Shown: piece after piece, positions 30,999-39,619 of the stretch
Numbering within the stretch: position 1 is the first letter of the stretch
Layout: every line of letters begins with the position of its first letter
Source of the DNA: Algivirga pacifica
Lineage (GTDB): Bacteria; Bacteroidota; Bacteroidia; Cytophagales; Flammeovirgaceae
Direction: 5' to 3'
NCBI RefSeq assembly: GCF_039543525.1
Contig: NZ_BAABJX010000017.1
Span: 1 to 64,000, forward strand
Length of the DNA: 64,000 nt
Made by a program: the position numbers and the translations under genes
Notes under the pieces: model-generated
Told to the model about the DNA's origin: nothing
What the model saw: the letters and a program-made list of their open reading frames with translations, nothing else
The model's database searches: none

Positions 30999-32744
30999 TT
31001 ACTCAATGTCCAGTTGCCTACTTTGGTTCAGCTTAGCAACAAAAAGAGAAGAGGTATTAGTGACATTAATATTCCCACCTGTAACAATATACCCTAGGTT
31101 GTCAGAAGACGATAGAATATCTCCAGGAGTAGTAAACCTGTCCGTCAAGTAAGTAGTTTCTTCTACAACTCCTTGTTCATTGACCGTGACAAAATAAGTA
31201 GTAAAGTAATTGTGACTTTCTATACAGGTTACATAGTGATCTTTGGAGTTATGTGTAAAGGCTATGATGTCACCAGTACTTGATGGATTGCTGCTCCACA
31301 AGGTCTCATTCCTTTCATTTAGTTTACTGAGTATACTGTTGCCTTCTTGAGTGTTCTCTCCTGAAATAACTACTTCCCCTTGTATATTCGTCATCATGTC
31401 TGTCGCATAAGTCAGGTGCTCCAATGTATGCTTTGTCACAGCAGTAGCAGATATGCGGAAAAGTTGATCTTGAAAACAAACTACAGTTTCCTCTTGAGTG
31501 GCAGCATCGATAAGGTAATTACCCCAATAGTAACTTGTCGCAAATTCATTTTCTATAAGCGGGAGGTCATTCAATACGTTAAATGTATCATCTAATGAAA
31601 TGAATCGTAGTGATTTCATTTGTTCTCCTGGAGTATCTGTCAGAAGAAGCTTTAAAGGGCTATCCTCTAATTTATGAATTGCCCGTACATAACCGTTGAG
31701 AGGTATGCTTTCCTCTTTAGTGATTGTTCCATCGTGATCAAAAGTAATAGCGACAGGAGTTTCGTCATTGATGTAGTTTCCTATTACGACTAGCTTTTCA
31801 TCAATTTCTGTCATGCTTCCAGTGAAATTACTGATTGTATGCTCCCATATTACAACACCAAAATCATTGTAGCTAACTAAGTAAGAGTTAGTCTTTGCAT
31901 TATTTTCAGCCATGGCAACATATCCACCTGTAGATAGCTCAATGAGTTGTTCGCCGTGCGTAGATGCATTGACTTCCTCCAGGGTATGGCTATACCAAGA
32001 AATAGATTTAATGGATTTACGCTCAAAAGCTTCTTCAGTAGAGGTATCATCCAAAGAAAGCCAATACTGTCCATCTTCCTTAATCAGGTCAACTTGTAGT
32101 TCAATAGCTTCTTTAGGATCTAGTTCAATGACCTTTTTGAGGGTAAACGGGTTGTCGTTTTTTACTAAAGATATATTGATTGCGACATTTGAAGGTCCAA
32201 AATACCCTTTTCGAGTTTCATTGGAAGAAATTTCCAATTGCTTCTGATCAGTGGAGTATATGGCAAAATAGCTATCAAAAATAGAACTGACATTCTCACC
32301 GAAAGTCAGCGCAATACTACTATTACTTAGCTGGTAAGGAATGGAGAGTTCTTGGGAAGTTCCTCCTTCTATCGTGAAGGTATTTTCTCCATAGTAATAA
32401 AATAACGTGTCAAAATAAGCCTCTGAAGTATTCTGAGAATGTACCTGGGCAGTATAGGTTCCCGCAGGAAGTAAAACATTCAGCGGTATGCTGTCATATT
32501 GACTATAGGTGATGAGAGGGGATGCTTCTTCATCATTCAGGTGCTCTGTATTATAAATATGTACGGAGAAATTTCCCGGATGTCCAGTAAGAAAAGGTAA
32601 GTGATTGTCCTCTAAAGGAAGCTCCTCCAGGGTTAATTTCACACTTCCCATCTCGGGGAAGTTATTCAGTTCATTGAGCTTGTCCTGACAAGAGGACAGC
32701 ATAAGGAATGACAAAAAAGTCCAGAAATATACTTTATCAAGCAT
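30999..32744 (-). CDS. DUF4493-type lipoprotein with C-terminal repeat domain
   Basis: A signal peptide and lipobox LSSC (Cys near 19) target the 581-residue protein to the envelope. Residues 30-225 resemble DUF4493: GSVKLTLEE, FSVHIYN, LPAGTYTAQVHSQN, then a TFTIEGG...ELSIPYQLSNSSIALTF segment. Residues 240-581 show repeated short beta strands with aromatic turns (for example GGYVAMAENNAKTNSYLVSY, and YIVTGGNINV near the end), compatible with a beta-propeller. The function is unknown; surface display is an inference. Confidence 0.72.
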   Translation of the reverse strand: MLDKVYFWTFLSFLMLSSCQDKLNELNNFPEMGSVKLTLEELPLEDNHLPFLTGHPGNFSVHIYNTEHLNDEEASPLITYSQYDSIPLNVLLPAGTYTAQVHSQNTSEAYFDTLFYYYGENTFTIEGGTSQELSIPYQLSNSSIALTFGENVSSIFDSYFAIYSTDQKQLEISSNETRKGYFGPSNVAINISLVKNDNPFTLKKVIELDPKEAIELQVDLIKEDGQYWLSLDDTSTEEAFERKSIKSISWYSHTLEEVNASTHGEQLIELSTGGYVAMAENNAKTNSYLVSYNDFGVVIWEHTISNFTGSMTEIDEKLVVIGNYINDETPVAITFDHDGTITKEESIPLNGYVRAIHKLEDSPLKLLLTDTPGEQMKSLRFISLDDTFNVLNDLPLIENEFATSYYWGNYLIDAATQEETVVCFQDQLFRISATAVTKHTLEHLTYATDMMTNIQGEVVISGENTQEGNSILSKLNERNETLWSSNPSSTGDIIAFTHNSKDHYVTCIESHNYFTTYFVTVNEQGVVEETTYLTDRFTTPGDILSSSDNLGYIVTGGNINVTNTSSLFVAKLNQSRQLDIE

Positions 32745-32911
32745 ATGCGTTTTAGCTATTGATGGTGAGATTTCTTTTCGGGATAAAAATTTTATAGAGG
32801 GAAATTACAAAGAATTCTTAAATATGGATAACTCCGTGTTAATAAAGATGAAATCTATTGTCAACTGACGGTGATTAACACCTCTTAAAAAGTAATGAAA
32901 TCAGTCTACCT

Positions 32912-32919
32912 TACCTTTG
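32912..32919 (+). promoter_or_regulatory. Candidate -7 element TACCTTTG
   Basis: It matches TAnnTTTG and lies 34 nt before the ATG at 32954. A clear -33 TTG is not at the proper distance, so support is partial. Confidence 0.4.
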
Positions 32920-32953
32920 TGTAATGTAACACAACAACAAACTTTTAAGAGCT

Positions 32954-33433
32954 ATGAAGAAGTACACTCTCACGCTTTTGAGTATGTTGGCCACAATACC
33001 TTTATGGGCACAGCAATGGAGTGACCTACATATCCCAAAAGAAAAACACGAATCCCACCATTTTGAACTGGAAGTATCCTATAACTCAGCAATGCACTTT
33101 GAGTTTACTGGTTCTGTCTATTTTGCTCCAGAAATGAAAGTACAGATGTCAGTAGAAGATACCGGAAAACATTTTGCAGGTTGCCTAGTACGTGAACTGC
33201 CTTTTAGAAATAGCCCATTTGGTACTTTTGTAGGCTTTGGCGGTACAGTGGGGATGGAAGATGGAACAGAGGGGCATGATGGTGAGGTACATACCTCTAT
33301 TATTGCACAATCTGGCCTGGCCTATACCTTATCGGAGCATTGGAGTACAGGCGTCACCGTATCTCCAGGAGTAGATATCCACACCAAACACCTTAATATG
33401 GGAGCAACACTAGACCTGGTATATGCTTTTTGA
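32954..33433 (+). CDS. Small secreted protein, probable outer-membrane beta-barrel
   Basis: The 159-residue protein has a signal peptide (MKKYTLTLLSMLATIPLWAQ). The mature part has alternating beta strands rich in aromatic residues and glycine (FGTFVGFGGTVGM, HWSTGVTVSPGVDI, NMGATLDLVYAF) and ends in Phe, as outer-membrane barrels do. An N-terminal HESHHFELEV stretch has several histidines. The family is not recognised. It has its own terminator. Confidence 0.65.
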   Translation: MKKYTLTLLSMLATIPLWAQQWSDLHIPKEKHESHHFELEVSYNSAMHFEFTGSVYFAPEMKVQMSVEDTGKHFAGCLVRELPFRNSPFGTFVGFGGTVGMEDGTEGHDGEVHTSIIAQSGLAYTLSEHWSTGVTVSPGVDIHTKHLNMGATLDLVYAF

Positions 33434-33471
33434 TAATTTTGAATGATCAATAGAGCGGTGCTATAGTGGTT

Positions 33472-33507
33472 AAGCTTGAAGAGAGAAATTTCTTCAAGCT
33501 TTTTTTA
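33472..33507 (+). terminator. Intrinsic terminator of the small barrel gene
   Basis: AAGCTTGAAGA (33472-33482) and TCTTCAAGCTT (33491-33501) pair perfectly around an 8-nt loop and run into Ts. Confidence 0.88.
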
Positions 33508-33552
33508 TGTTTTTGAACAGGATACCTATTGACTTGTTTAACTTAAATAATC

Positions 33553-33655
33553 ATGTTCATAATGTTTAGTTGAGCTTCGCTCGTTCATAATGTTTAGTTG
33601 TTGATTCCGTATAAGGTACTCAACAATTCAACTAAACATCATGAACAAACACTGA
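33553..33655. repeat. Nested palindromic mosaic element, copy 3
   Basis: Two direct copies of GTTCATAATGTTTAGTTG (33554 and 33584) flank GAGCTTCGCTC (33572-33582). The right arm CAACTAAACATCATGAAC ends near 33650. It sits directly before the SDR gene leader. Confidence 0.7.
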
Positions 33656-33678
33656 TTGTTTATTTTAAAACAGAACCA

Positions 33679-34392
33679 ATGGAAAAACTACAAGGAAAAA
33701 CAGCCCTGATTACAGGAGGCAACAAAGGAATCGGACTAGGTGTGGCGGAAGCAATGTTACAGCAAGGTATGAAAGTCGCTATTACTGGCCGCGATACAGA
33801 GGATTTGGCAGATGCCAAAGCAAAACTTGAAAAAATAGGAGAAGTAAAGACCTTTCAAGTCGATGTTACAGACTTGGCAGGGCAAGAGACTGTCGTCAAT
33901 GAAATTGTATCGGACTGGGGCTCATTAGATGTAGTGATAGCTAATGCAGGAGTAGGGTATTTTGCACCTATTGATGAGTTGTCTGCAGAACAGTGGAATG
34001 CTACAATTGACACGAACCTTACCGGCGTATTCAATACGGTCAAGGCATCTCTGGAGCCGATTAAGAAGGCCCAAGGCTATATTATTACAATTGCTAGTTT
34101 GGCCGGTACCAACTTTTTTGCTTCCGGAGCAGCGTATAATGCATCCAAGTTCGGATTGGTAGGCTTTACGCAGGCAATCATGTTGGATTTGCGTCAGTAT
34201 GGTGTAAAAGTAACGACCATTATGCCAGGATCAGTGAGTACTTATTTCAATAATCATACGCCAAGTGAAGCCGACGCCTGGAAAATTCAGCCGGAAGATA
34301 TTGGGCAGATGGTGATGGATTTGCTTCATATGCATCCTCGTACGTTACCTAGTAAAGTGGAAGTGCGTCCAACTACTCCGCCATCTAAATAG
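33679..34392 (+). CDS. Short-chain dehydrogenase/reductase
   Basis: The 237-residue NAD(P)-dependent oxidoreductase is cytoplasmic. Start ATG 33679 (MEKLQGKTAL) is preferred to an earlier in-frame start inside the repeat. The Rossmann motif TGGNKGIG is at 12-19, with NAG at 89-91 and catalytic Ser140, Tyr153 and Lys157 (YNASK). The substrate cannot be told; the sequence resembles the FabG-like classical group. Alone on its transcript. Confidence 0.93.
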   Translation: MEKLQGKTALITGGNKGIGLGVAEAMLQQGMKVAITGRDTEDLADAKAKLEKIGEVKTFQVDVTDLAGQETVVNEIVSDWGSLDVVIANAGVGYFAPIDELSAEQWNATIDTNLTGVFNTVKASLEPIKKAQGYIITIASLAGTNFFASGAAYNASKFGLVGFTQAIMLDLRQYGVKVTTIMPGSVSTYFNNHTPSEADAWKIQPEDIGQMVMDLLHMHPRTLPSKVEVRPTTPPSK

Positions 34393-34433
34393 CCTAATTA
34401 CTTCACCATTTAAATAGATAGATCTTTAAAGAT

Positions 34434-34757
34434 GAGTCATCCCATATTAACATTTAAGGGGTGGCTCATATTTTTTTCTTTAAAAAGTGCCTTTATATAT
34501 CTAAAAGTGGCCTTGAAGAATTGCCGTTAAAATTTTTAATCGTAAAAGCGTTAAGAAAATTCCATTGTTTGAGCGCAGCGAGTTTGGAATTTTTAGCTTT
34601 TGCGATTAGAAATTAGGCAAATTCTTCAAAGCCTTGATTTTTTTGCTTCGTTTTTTCATCAAGGAAAAAATGAAGAAGCTCATAAAGGACTTTTGAGATA
34701 GCTGTAAAGTGATGAATTCTCAGAAAGCTAAGCCATTTGTTAATATGGGATGATTCA
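34434..34757. mobile_element. 324-bp nested imperfect palindrome, MITE-like
   Basis: The ends TGAGTCATCCCATATTAACA (34434 on) and their complement at 34735-34757 match 20/23. Inside are GAAGAATTGCC / GGCAAATTCTTC, then TAATCGTAAAAGC / GCTTTTGCGATTA, then AAATTCCA / TGGAATTT around a GAGCGCAGCGAG core. A side hairpin lies at CCTTGAT/ATCAAGG (about 34644-34665). No ORF or transposase. The element fills the gap between the SDR and the next gene. Confidence 0.65.
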
Positions 34758-34874
34758 TATTTTGGTCTATTACCTCTTTTTTCCTCATGTAATATTTGTG
34801 AAGGGATTTGATTTGCACGGTGTTATTTAGCTATGTTAGAGTTAAGAAAAGCAGAAAATGTAATCTGTGATTCA

Positions 34875-34915
34875 GAGCTTGTTTGGAATCACATCTTTCG
34901 GGATTCCAAACAATT
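34875..34915. repeat. Solo/deleted copy of the AGAGCTTGTTTGGAAT element
   Basis: AGAGCTTGTTTGGAATC is followed after 10 nt by GATTCCAAACAA, so only the two ends remain. The spacer contains CACATCTTT, as at the right end of the element at 12355-12516. Confidence 0.65.
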
Positions 34916-34973
34916 TCTCAACCCATTGATGAACTTATTAATAACTCGATTAACCTATTTACTGATCTGAACT

Positions 34974-35666
34974 ATGAAAAAAATGTTAACCAAGCGGTTG
35001 CTATTCTGCTTTGTGCTATACCTGGCAGCCACCTATCTCAATGCACAAGAAATCTCATTGTATAATATCAAGCAGGAGAGCTCGGAGGTAAGTAGTACAT
35101 TAAAACTTTTAGAGAAAAAAGGATATCATATCAATAACTTTTCGGGAGAAACTTACACAGAGGTAAGGCGAGCGATTGAGGGAAAAGACATTTTGGTGCT
35201 GCCTTTTAGTGAGGGAGAGCAACCTGTATTTACCCAGAAGTCTTTGGCGGCGGTACGTGATTTTGTAAATGAGGGGAAAACCTTAGTGGTGATTGGGGCT
35301 CAGCAACAGCTTCTGAATTACACTTTTGATCTATCATTGAACTTACAAGAATTGGGAGGGATTTGTAGCTTTAAACACCCTGACTTTATTCGAGAAGGAG
35401 GGTCACATCTATCTTATGCGCCTGATGCTGTGATACACAATAAAGGAACCTATGCAATAGAAACACTGACATTGCCAGCAAATAGTACGCATGTCTATGG
35501 TAAGTACGGCAATACCACTGTCGCTGTGATTCCATATGGAAAAGGAAAAATCATTTTTATGGGATGGAGTTTTGAAGGAGCATTACCTTATGGTAACATT
35601 AATAAAGGATGGTTAGATGCGCTGGATGCTTCCGTGAAGGATTGTTCAGAACAGTTGTTCAAGTAA
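34974..35666 (+). CDS. Secreted type 1 glutamine amidotransferase-like protein
   Basis: The 230-residue protein has a signal peptide ending near YLNAQ. The mature part has a GATase-1/ThuA-like sequence of strands: DILVLPFSEGE, FVNEGKTLVVIGAQQ and, near the end, GKGKIIFMGWSFEGALPYG. The catalytic Cys-His-Glu set of amidotransferases is not seen. The assignment is structural only; it may be a non-catalytic binding protein of the periplasm. It is monocistronic and followed by a hairpin. Confidence 0.65.
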   Translation: MKKMLTKRLLFCFVLYLAATYLNAQEISLYNIKQESSEVSSTLKLLEKKGYHINNFSGETYTEVRRAIEGKDILVLPFSEGEQPVFTQKSLAAVRDFVNEGKTLVVIGAQQQLLNYTFDLSLNLQELGGICSFKHPDFIREGGSHLSYAPDAVIHNKGTYAIETLTLPANSTHVYGKYGNTTVAVIPYGKGKIIFMGWSFEGALPYGNINKGWLDALDASVKDCSEQLFK

Positions 35667-35727
35667 ATGAAAAGAACCCAATAAATGATGGGATAATAGT
35701 CGACAATCTTAATCATAGGAATATAAA

Positions 35728-35772
35728 AAAGAGCTGTCTTGAAGTAGAACTTCAGGGCGGCTCTTTTTTTAT
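35728..35772 (+). terminator. Imperfect terminator after the GATase-like gene
   Basis: AAAAGAGC...CTTGAAG pairs with CTTCAGG...GCTCTTTTT across about 45 nt, followed by Ts. Confidence 0.6.
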
Positions 35773-36018
35773 ATGTCAGAAGGTAGTGGTGTTCGATGGA
35801 CATGTGTTTAACATCTATAAAAAGTGATAAAAATCAATAGATAATAGTGATGTTAATGGTTGTAAATAGCCTAGTCTTACTTAGAGTATGCAAATTTGAA
35901 ATATATAAAGTGAAAAATAGACACTTTAAAGAGGAGGCTTGTGTGAGCTTATAGATTAGGTAGCTGTGTGATCAGTGTTATATTTAGGGTTGTATTTTTA
36001 AAAGTGTTTAATCGCCAC

Positions 36019-36032
36019 GAAACCGGTTTCGA
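36019..36032. promoter_or_regulatory. LacI-type operator O1, operon 1
   Basis: CGAAACCGGTTTCG is a perfect 14-bp palindrome with the central CG and AANCGNTT core of LacI/GalR-family operators. The homologous sites are at 43334 and 50148. Confidence 0.65.
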
Positions 36033-36334
36033 TAGTGATTGTATTTTTCTGATTTAAATGAATGGTGATTCATTATTTATGTATTTTATCGTGTTGTTGA
36101 CTTCTGAAATGAGCTTTTTAAGCAGTTTGCTTTATGGTTTACTTTTATAAGAGTTTGTTATGCACTTAATGCGTTTTTTTATCCCTGAAAATAAGGAGTC
36201 TTTTTAGGGAATCAGTGAGTTAGGGAAGGATCTTTTTCAAGAGTTTAATTGACCTTTTTACAAAAATCAATTAAAAAAATAATTGTACTATTTAAAGAAT
36301 ATTTACAAATGTTTGTATTTGTTTGTTAATTCTA

Positions 36335-36358
36335 TGCAATCGGTTGAAATGTGTTAAA
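36335..36358. promoter_or_regulatory. LacI-type operator-like site O2, operon 1
   Basis: TGCAATCGGTTGAA resembles the cre/LacI-type consensus with one mismatch and is followed by ATGTGTTAAA. It lies about 320 bp after O1 and 275 bp before the susC ATG; operons 2 and 3 keep the same positions. Confidence 0.6.
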
Positions 36359-36574
36359 AGACCTAAAAATGTCTAAAGTACGATTAATGAAGTGTGGGTT
36401 ATATAATTGTACAAGCGACAATTCATATTGTTATATTAAATGAAAGTGTGTACATATGTACTGTTGAAAGGCTAAAACAAGTGCAAAAAAATACTATTTG
36501 AGGATAATATTTTTGAGACTTAAAAAACGTGAGAAATCACGGTATAGTACCTTTTATCTATTGCTATAAGTATT

Positions 36575-36609
36575 TAACTGTTTATCTATTTTTGTAAACT
36601 ATCTTATAT
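36575..36609 (+). promoter_or_regulatory. Conserved susC pre-start block
   Basis: TAACTGTTTATCTAT, then TAAACTATCTTATAT directly before ATG, is identical in operon 2 and nearly so in operon 3 (50704-50737). It contains TATTTTTG (36587-36594), a -7-like word that operon 3 lacks, which argues for a leader-RNA rather than a promoter role. Confidence 0.5.
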
Positions 36610-39600
36610 ATGAGAATCAAACTACACAACCTGTACAGCTTACTTTTTGCTATGATGCTGTACATTCTGCCAGCTCACTCATGGGCGCAGGAAAGAGCAG
36701 TAAGCGGTACTGTTCTTGACGAGACAGGATCTCCTCTACCAGGAGTATCTGTAGTTGTAAAAGGAACGACAAAAGGAGCTGCAACGGACTTTGACGGTCG
36801 CTTCCAATTGCTACTTAACAACGGGGAAGATGTTTTGACCATTAGCTACATTGGTTATACTTCTAAAGACATCACCGTAGGAAATCAAACAAGTTTGTCA
36901 ATCAGTCTTTCACCGGATGCGGATCAACTGGAAGAAGTTGTCGTGATCGGTTACGGTTCTGTAAAGAAAGATGACTTGACTGGTTCAGTACAGTCGGTAA
37001 CTGCTGCAGACTTTAACCAAGGGGCGATCACTTCACCTCAAGAATTGGTGAATGGTAAGATGCCAGGTGTACAGATTGTAAATGGTGGTGGTTCTCCAGG
37101 AGCTGCGGCAACAATCCGTATCCGTGGTGGTTCTTCGTTGAGCGCATCTAACGATCCTTTGATCATTATCGATGGTGTGCCAGTATCCAATGAAGGTGTT
37201 GCTGGTATGAGAAACCCATTGAACACGATCAACCCGAACGATATCGAAACATTTACGGTATTGAAGGATGCTTCTGCTACGGCAATTTACGGTTCTAGAG
37301 CATCTGCTGGTGTAATCATTATCACTACTAAGAAAGGTAGTAAAGGTGGTCTTCAGATCAACTATGCTGGTAATGTATCCGTATCTACTCCTACACAATT
37401 TGTAGATGTTCTTGATGCAGACAAGTATAGAGAAGTGTTGGTTGCACAGAAGCCAGCAGTAGAAGGCTTGATGGGTGATGCTAGCACTAACTGGCAAGAA
37501 GAAATCTATCAAAATGCAATTAGCACTGATCACAACGTATCCGTTGCAGGAAACATTGCAGACGTATTGCCTGTACGTGCTTCTATCGGATATAACAACA
37601 GTGAAGGGGTGTTGAGAGGAGATAACTTGCAGAGAACAACAGCAACGTTGAACTTGAACCCTAAGTTGTTTGATGATCACTTGAAAGTGGATGCTTCCGT
37701 GAAGTTCTCCAACATTCAAAATACATTCGCAAACCAAGGAGCTATTGGAGCAGCCGCTGCAATGGACCCTACGCAGCCTATCAAAAATGAGAATGGCGAG
37801 TACTTCTCATGGACTAACCCAGACGGATCTCCAATCAATATTGCGCCTGCAAACCCAGTAGCATTGTTGAACCAGAGAACGGATGTTTCAGCAGGAAATC
37901 GTGTGATTGCAAACGCTCAGTTGGATTATAAATTCCATTTCCTTCCTGAATTAAGAGCAAACTTGAATGTAGCGACAGACCGTATCATGTCTGAAGGTGA
38001 GACAGTAACATCTCCAGAGGCAATGTTCAACGTAGAGTCTTTGGGTAAAGGTTTGAGAACAGAGTATACTTCTGAGAAATCAAATGATCTATTAGACTTC
38101 TACCTGCAGTATGCTAAGGAGTTTGGTGAGTCTAGATTCGATATCATGGGTGGTTACTCTTACCAGCACTTCTACACAGAGAACACAGGTAGAGAGTTCT
38201 TGGGTGACGAAGCAGAAAGAGGTGTTTATGTAGACAGATATGAGAATTACCTGGTATCATTCTTCGGTAGAGCAAACTACTCTTTGAAAGATCGTTACAT
38301 GGTAACAGTAACCTTGAGAAATGACGGTTCTTCAAGATTTGCTCCAGAAAACAGATGGGGTCTATTCCCTTCAGCAGCTTTGGCATGGAACATTAAGAAA
38401 GAAGGTTTCCTAGCGGGTTCTGAGACAATTTCAGCACTGAAATTCCGTGCAGGTTACGGGGTGACTGGTCAGCAGGATATCTTCGATAACTACCCTTACT
38501 TCGGTAAGTACACAAGAGGTAATGAGTTTGCAACTTATACATTCGTTGATCCAGCTACAGGCCAGATCATGACACCAATGGTTGATCCTAATACGGGTAG
38601 AAATGTTCCTTACTTGTCACTTCGTCCAGAGGCTTATAACAAGGACCTTAAATGGGAAGAGGCGACTACTTACAACGTAGGTATCGATTATGGTTTCTAC
38701 GATGACAGAATTACAGGTTCATTGGAGGCTTATTACAAGCAAAACACAGATCTATTGAACACGGTAGATATTCCAGTAGGATCTAACTTCAACAACAGAG
38801 TAATCAGTAATATCGGTTCTATGGAAGCGAGAGGTGTTGAATTCTCTATCAATACTAAACTGGTAAATAATGGTGACTTGTTCTGGGACCTAGGTTTCAA
38901 CGTAGCAGTACAGGACAATCAGATTACACAATTGACACAAGTGGAGAGCGAAACTTACCTAGGTGTTGAAACAGGTGACATCGCAGGAGGTACAGGTAAC
39001 AGAGTTCAAATCCACACAGTAGGTCACCCAGCATACTCATTCTTCGTGTATGAGCAAGTATATGACAATGAGGGTAACCCAATTGAGAACATGTTTGTTG
39101 ACCGCAACGAGGATGGTAAGATCAATGATTTTGACAAATACCACTTCAACCAATCGGCACCACAAGTGTTGATGGGTATCAACACAAGTGTTTCTTATAA
39201 AAACTGGGAGTTCTCAGCTTCAGGCCGTGCAAACTTCGGCAATGCAGTGTATAACAACATGGCAGCATTGAATGGACACTACAATGACTTTGAAACATCA
39301 GGTCAGTTCTTGGGTAACATCAACGCAAACGCTTTGGAGACAAACTTCAACACAGAGATTCTTTTGTCTGACTACTATGTACAGGATGCTTCATTCTTCA
39401 GAATGGATAACATCATGGTTGGTTACAACGTAAAGAGCTTGTTCGGAGACAGCATCAATGCAAGAGTTTACGGTACTGTAAACAACGCATTCGTAATCTC
39501 TAACTACGAGGGAATTGATCCAGAGATCTTTGGTGGTATCGACAACAGCTTCTATCCTCGTCCAAGAACATTCATGCTAGGTGTTAATGTGTCATTCTAA
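36610..39600 (+). CDS. susC: SusC/RagA-type TonB-dependent transporter, operon 1
   Basis: The 996-residue outer-membrane transporter imports a ligand captured by SusD, driven by TonB. Signal peptide to about residue 27 (ending SWAQ). A carboxypeptidase-regulatory-like domain (about 29-105: VSGTVLDETGSPLPGVSVVV) precedes EEVVVIGYGSVKKDDLTGSV, which holds the TonB-box region and the start of the plug. The barrel ends in GVNVSF. Spacing to susD is 19 bp. Very similar to the susC of operon 2, diverging mainly in extracellular-loop regions. Confidence 0.95.
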   Translation: MRIKLHNLYSLLFAMMLYILPAHSWAQERAVSGTVLDETGSPLPGVSVVVKGTTKGAATDFDGRFQLLLNNGEDVLTISYIGYTSKDITVGNQTSLSISLSPDADQLEEVVVIGYGSVKKDDLTGSVQSVTAADFNQGAITSPQELVNGKMPGVQIVNGGGSPGAAATIRIRGGSSLSASNDPLIIIDGVPVSNEGVAGMRNPLNTINPNDIETFTVLKDASATAIYGSRASAGVIIITTKKGSKGGLQINYAGNVSVSTPTQFVDVLDADKYREVLVAQKPAVEGLMGDASTNWQEEIYQNAISTDHNVSVAGNIADVLPVRASIGYNNSEGVLRGDNLQRTTATLNLNPKLFDDHLKVDASVKFSNIQNTFANQGAIGAAAAMDPTQPIKNENGEYFSWTNPDGSPINIAPANPVALLNQRTDVSAGNRVIANAQLDYKFHFLPELRANLNVATDRIMSEGETVTSPEAMFNVESLGKGLRTEYTSEKSNDLLDFYLQYAKEFGESRFDIMGGYSYQHFYTENTGREFLGDEAERGVYVDRYENYLVSFFGRANYSLKDRYMVTVTLRNDGSSRFAPENRWGLFPSAALAWNIKKEGFLAGSETISALKFRAGYGVTGQQDIFDNYPYFGKYTRGNEFATYTFVDPATGQIMTPMVDPNTGRNVPYLSLRPEAYNKDLKWEEATTYNVGIDYGFYDDRITGSLEAYYKQNTDLLNTVDIPVGSNFNNRVISNIGSMEARGVEFSINTKLVNNGDLFWDLGFNVAVQDNQITQLTQVESETYLGVETGDIAGGTGNRVQIHTVGHPAYSFFVYEQVYDNEGNPIENMFVDRNEDGKINDFDKYHFNQSAPQVLMGINTSVSYKNWEFSASGRANFGNAVYNNMAALNGHYNDFETSGQFLGNINANALETNFNTEILLSDYYVQDASFFRMDNIMVGYNVKSLFGDSINARVYGTVNNAFVISNYEGIDPEIFGGIDNSFYPRPRTFMLGVNVSF

Positions 39601-39619
39601 TTAAACTGAAGAAATCAAT

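Larger units (their letters stand above)
35773..36574 (+). promoter_or_regulatory. Long regulatory leader of susCDE operon 1
   Basis: No gene lies in these 800 bp. They are AT-rich and share ordered blocks with the leaders of operons 2 and 3: an AAACCGGTT-type operator, AATTGTACTATT near 36283, a TGCAATCGGTTGAA operator, and ATAATTGTA..GCGACAATT near 36402 (operons 1 and 2). Confidence 0.65.

Noticed and set aside
36587..36594. TATTTTTG as the susC promoter -7 element
   Set aside because: It would leave a leader of only about 10 nt, the spacing to the nearest TTG is 23 bp, and operon 3 lacks the motif.
37033..37737. 234-residue ORF antisense to susC
   Set aside because: Shadow of the susC reading frame; Cys- and Ser-rich translation without homology-like features.
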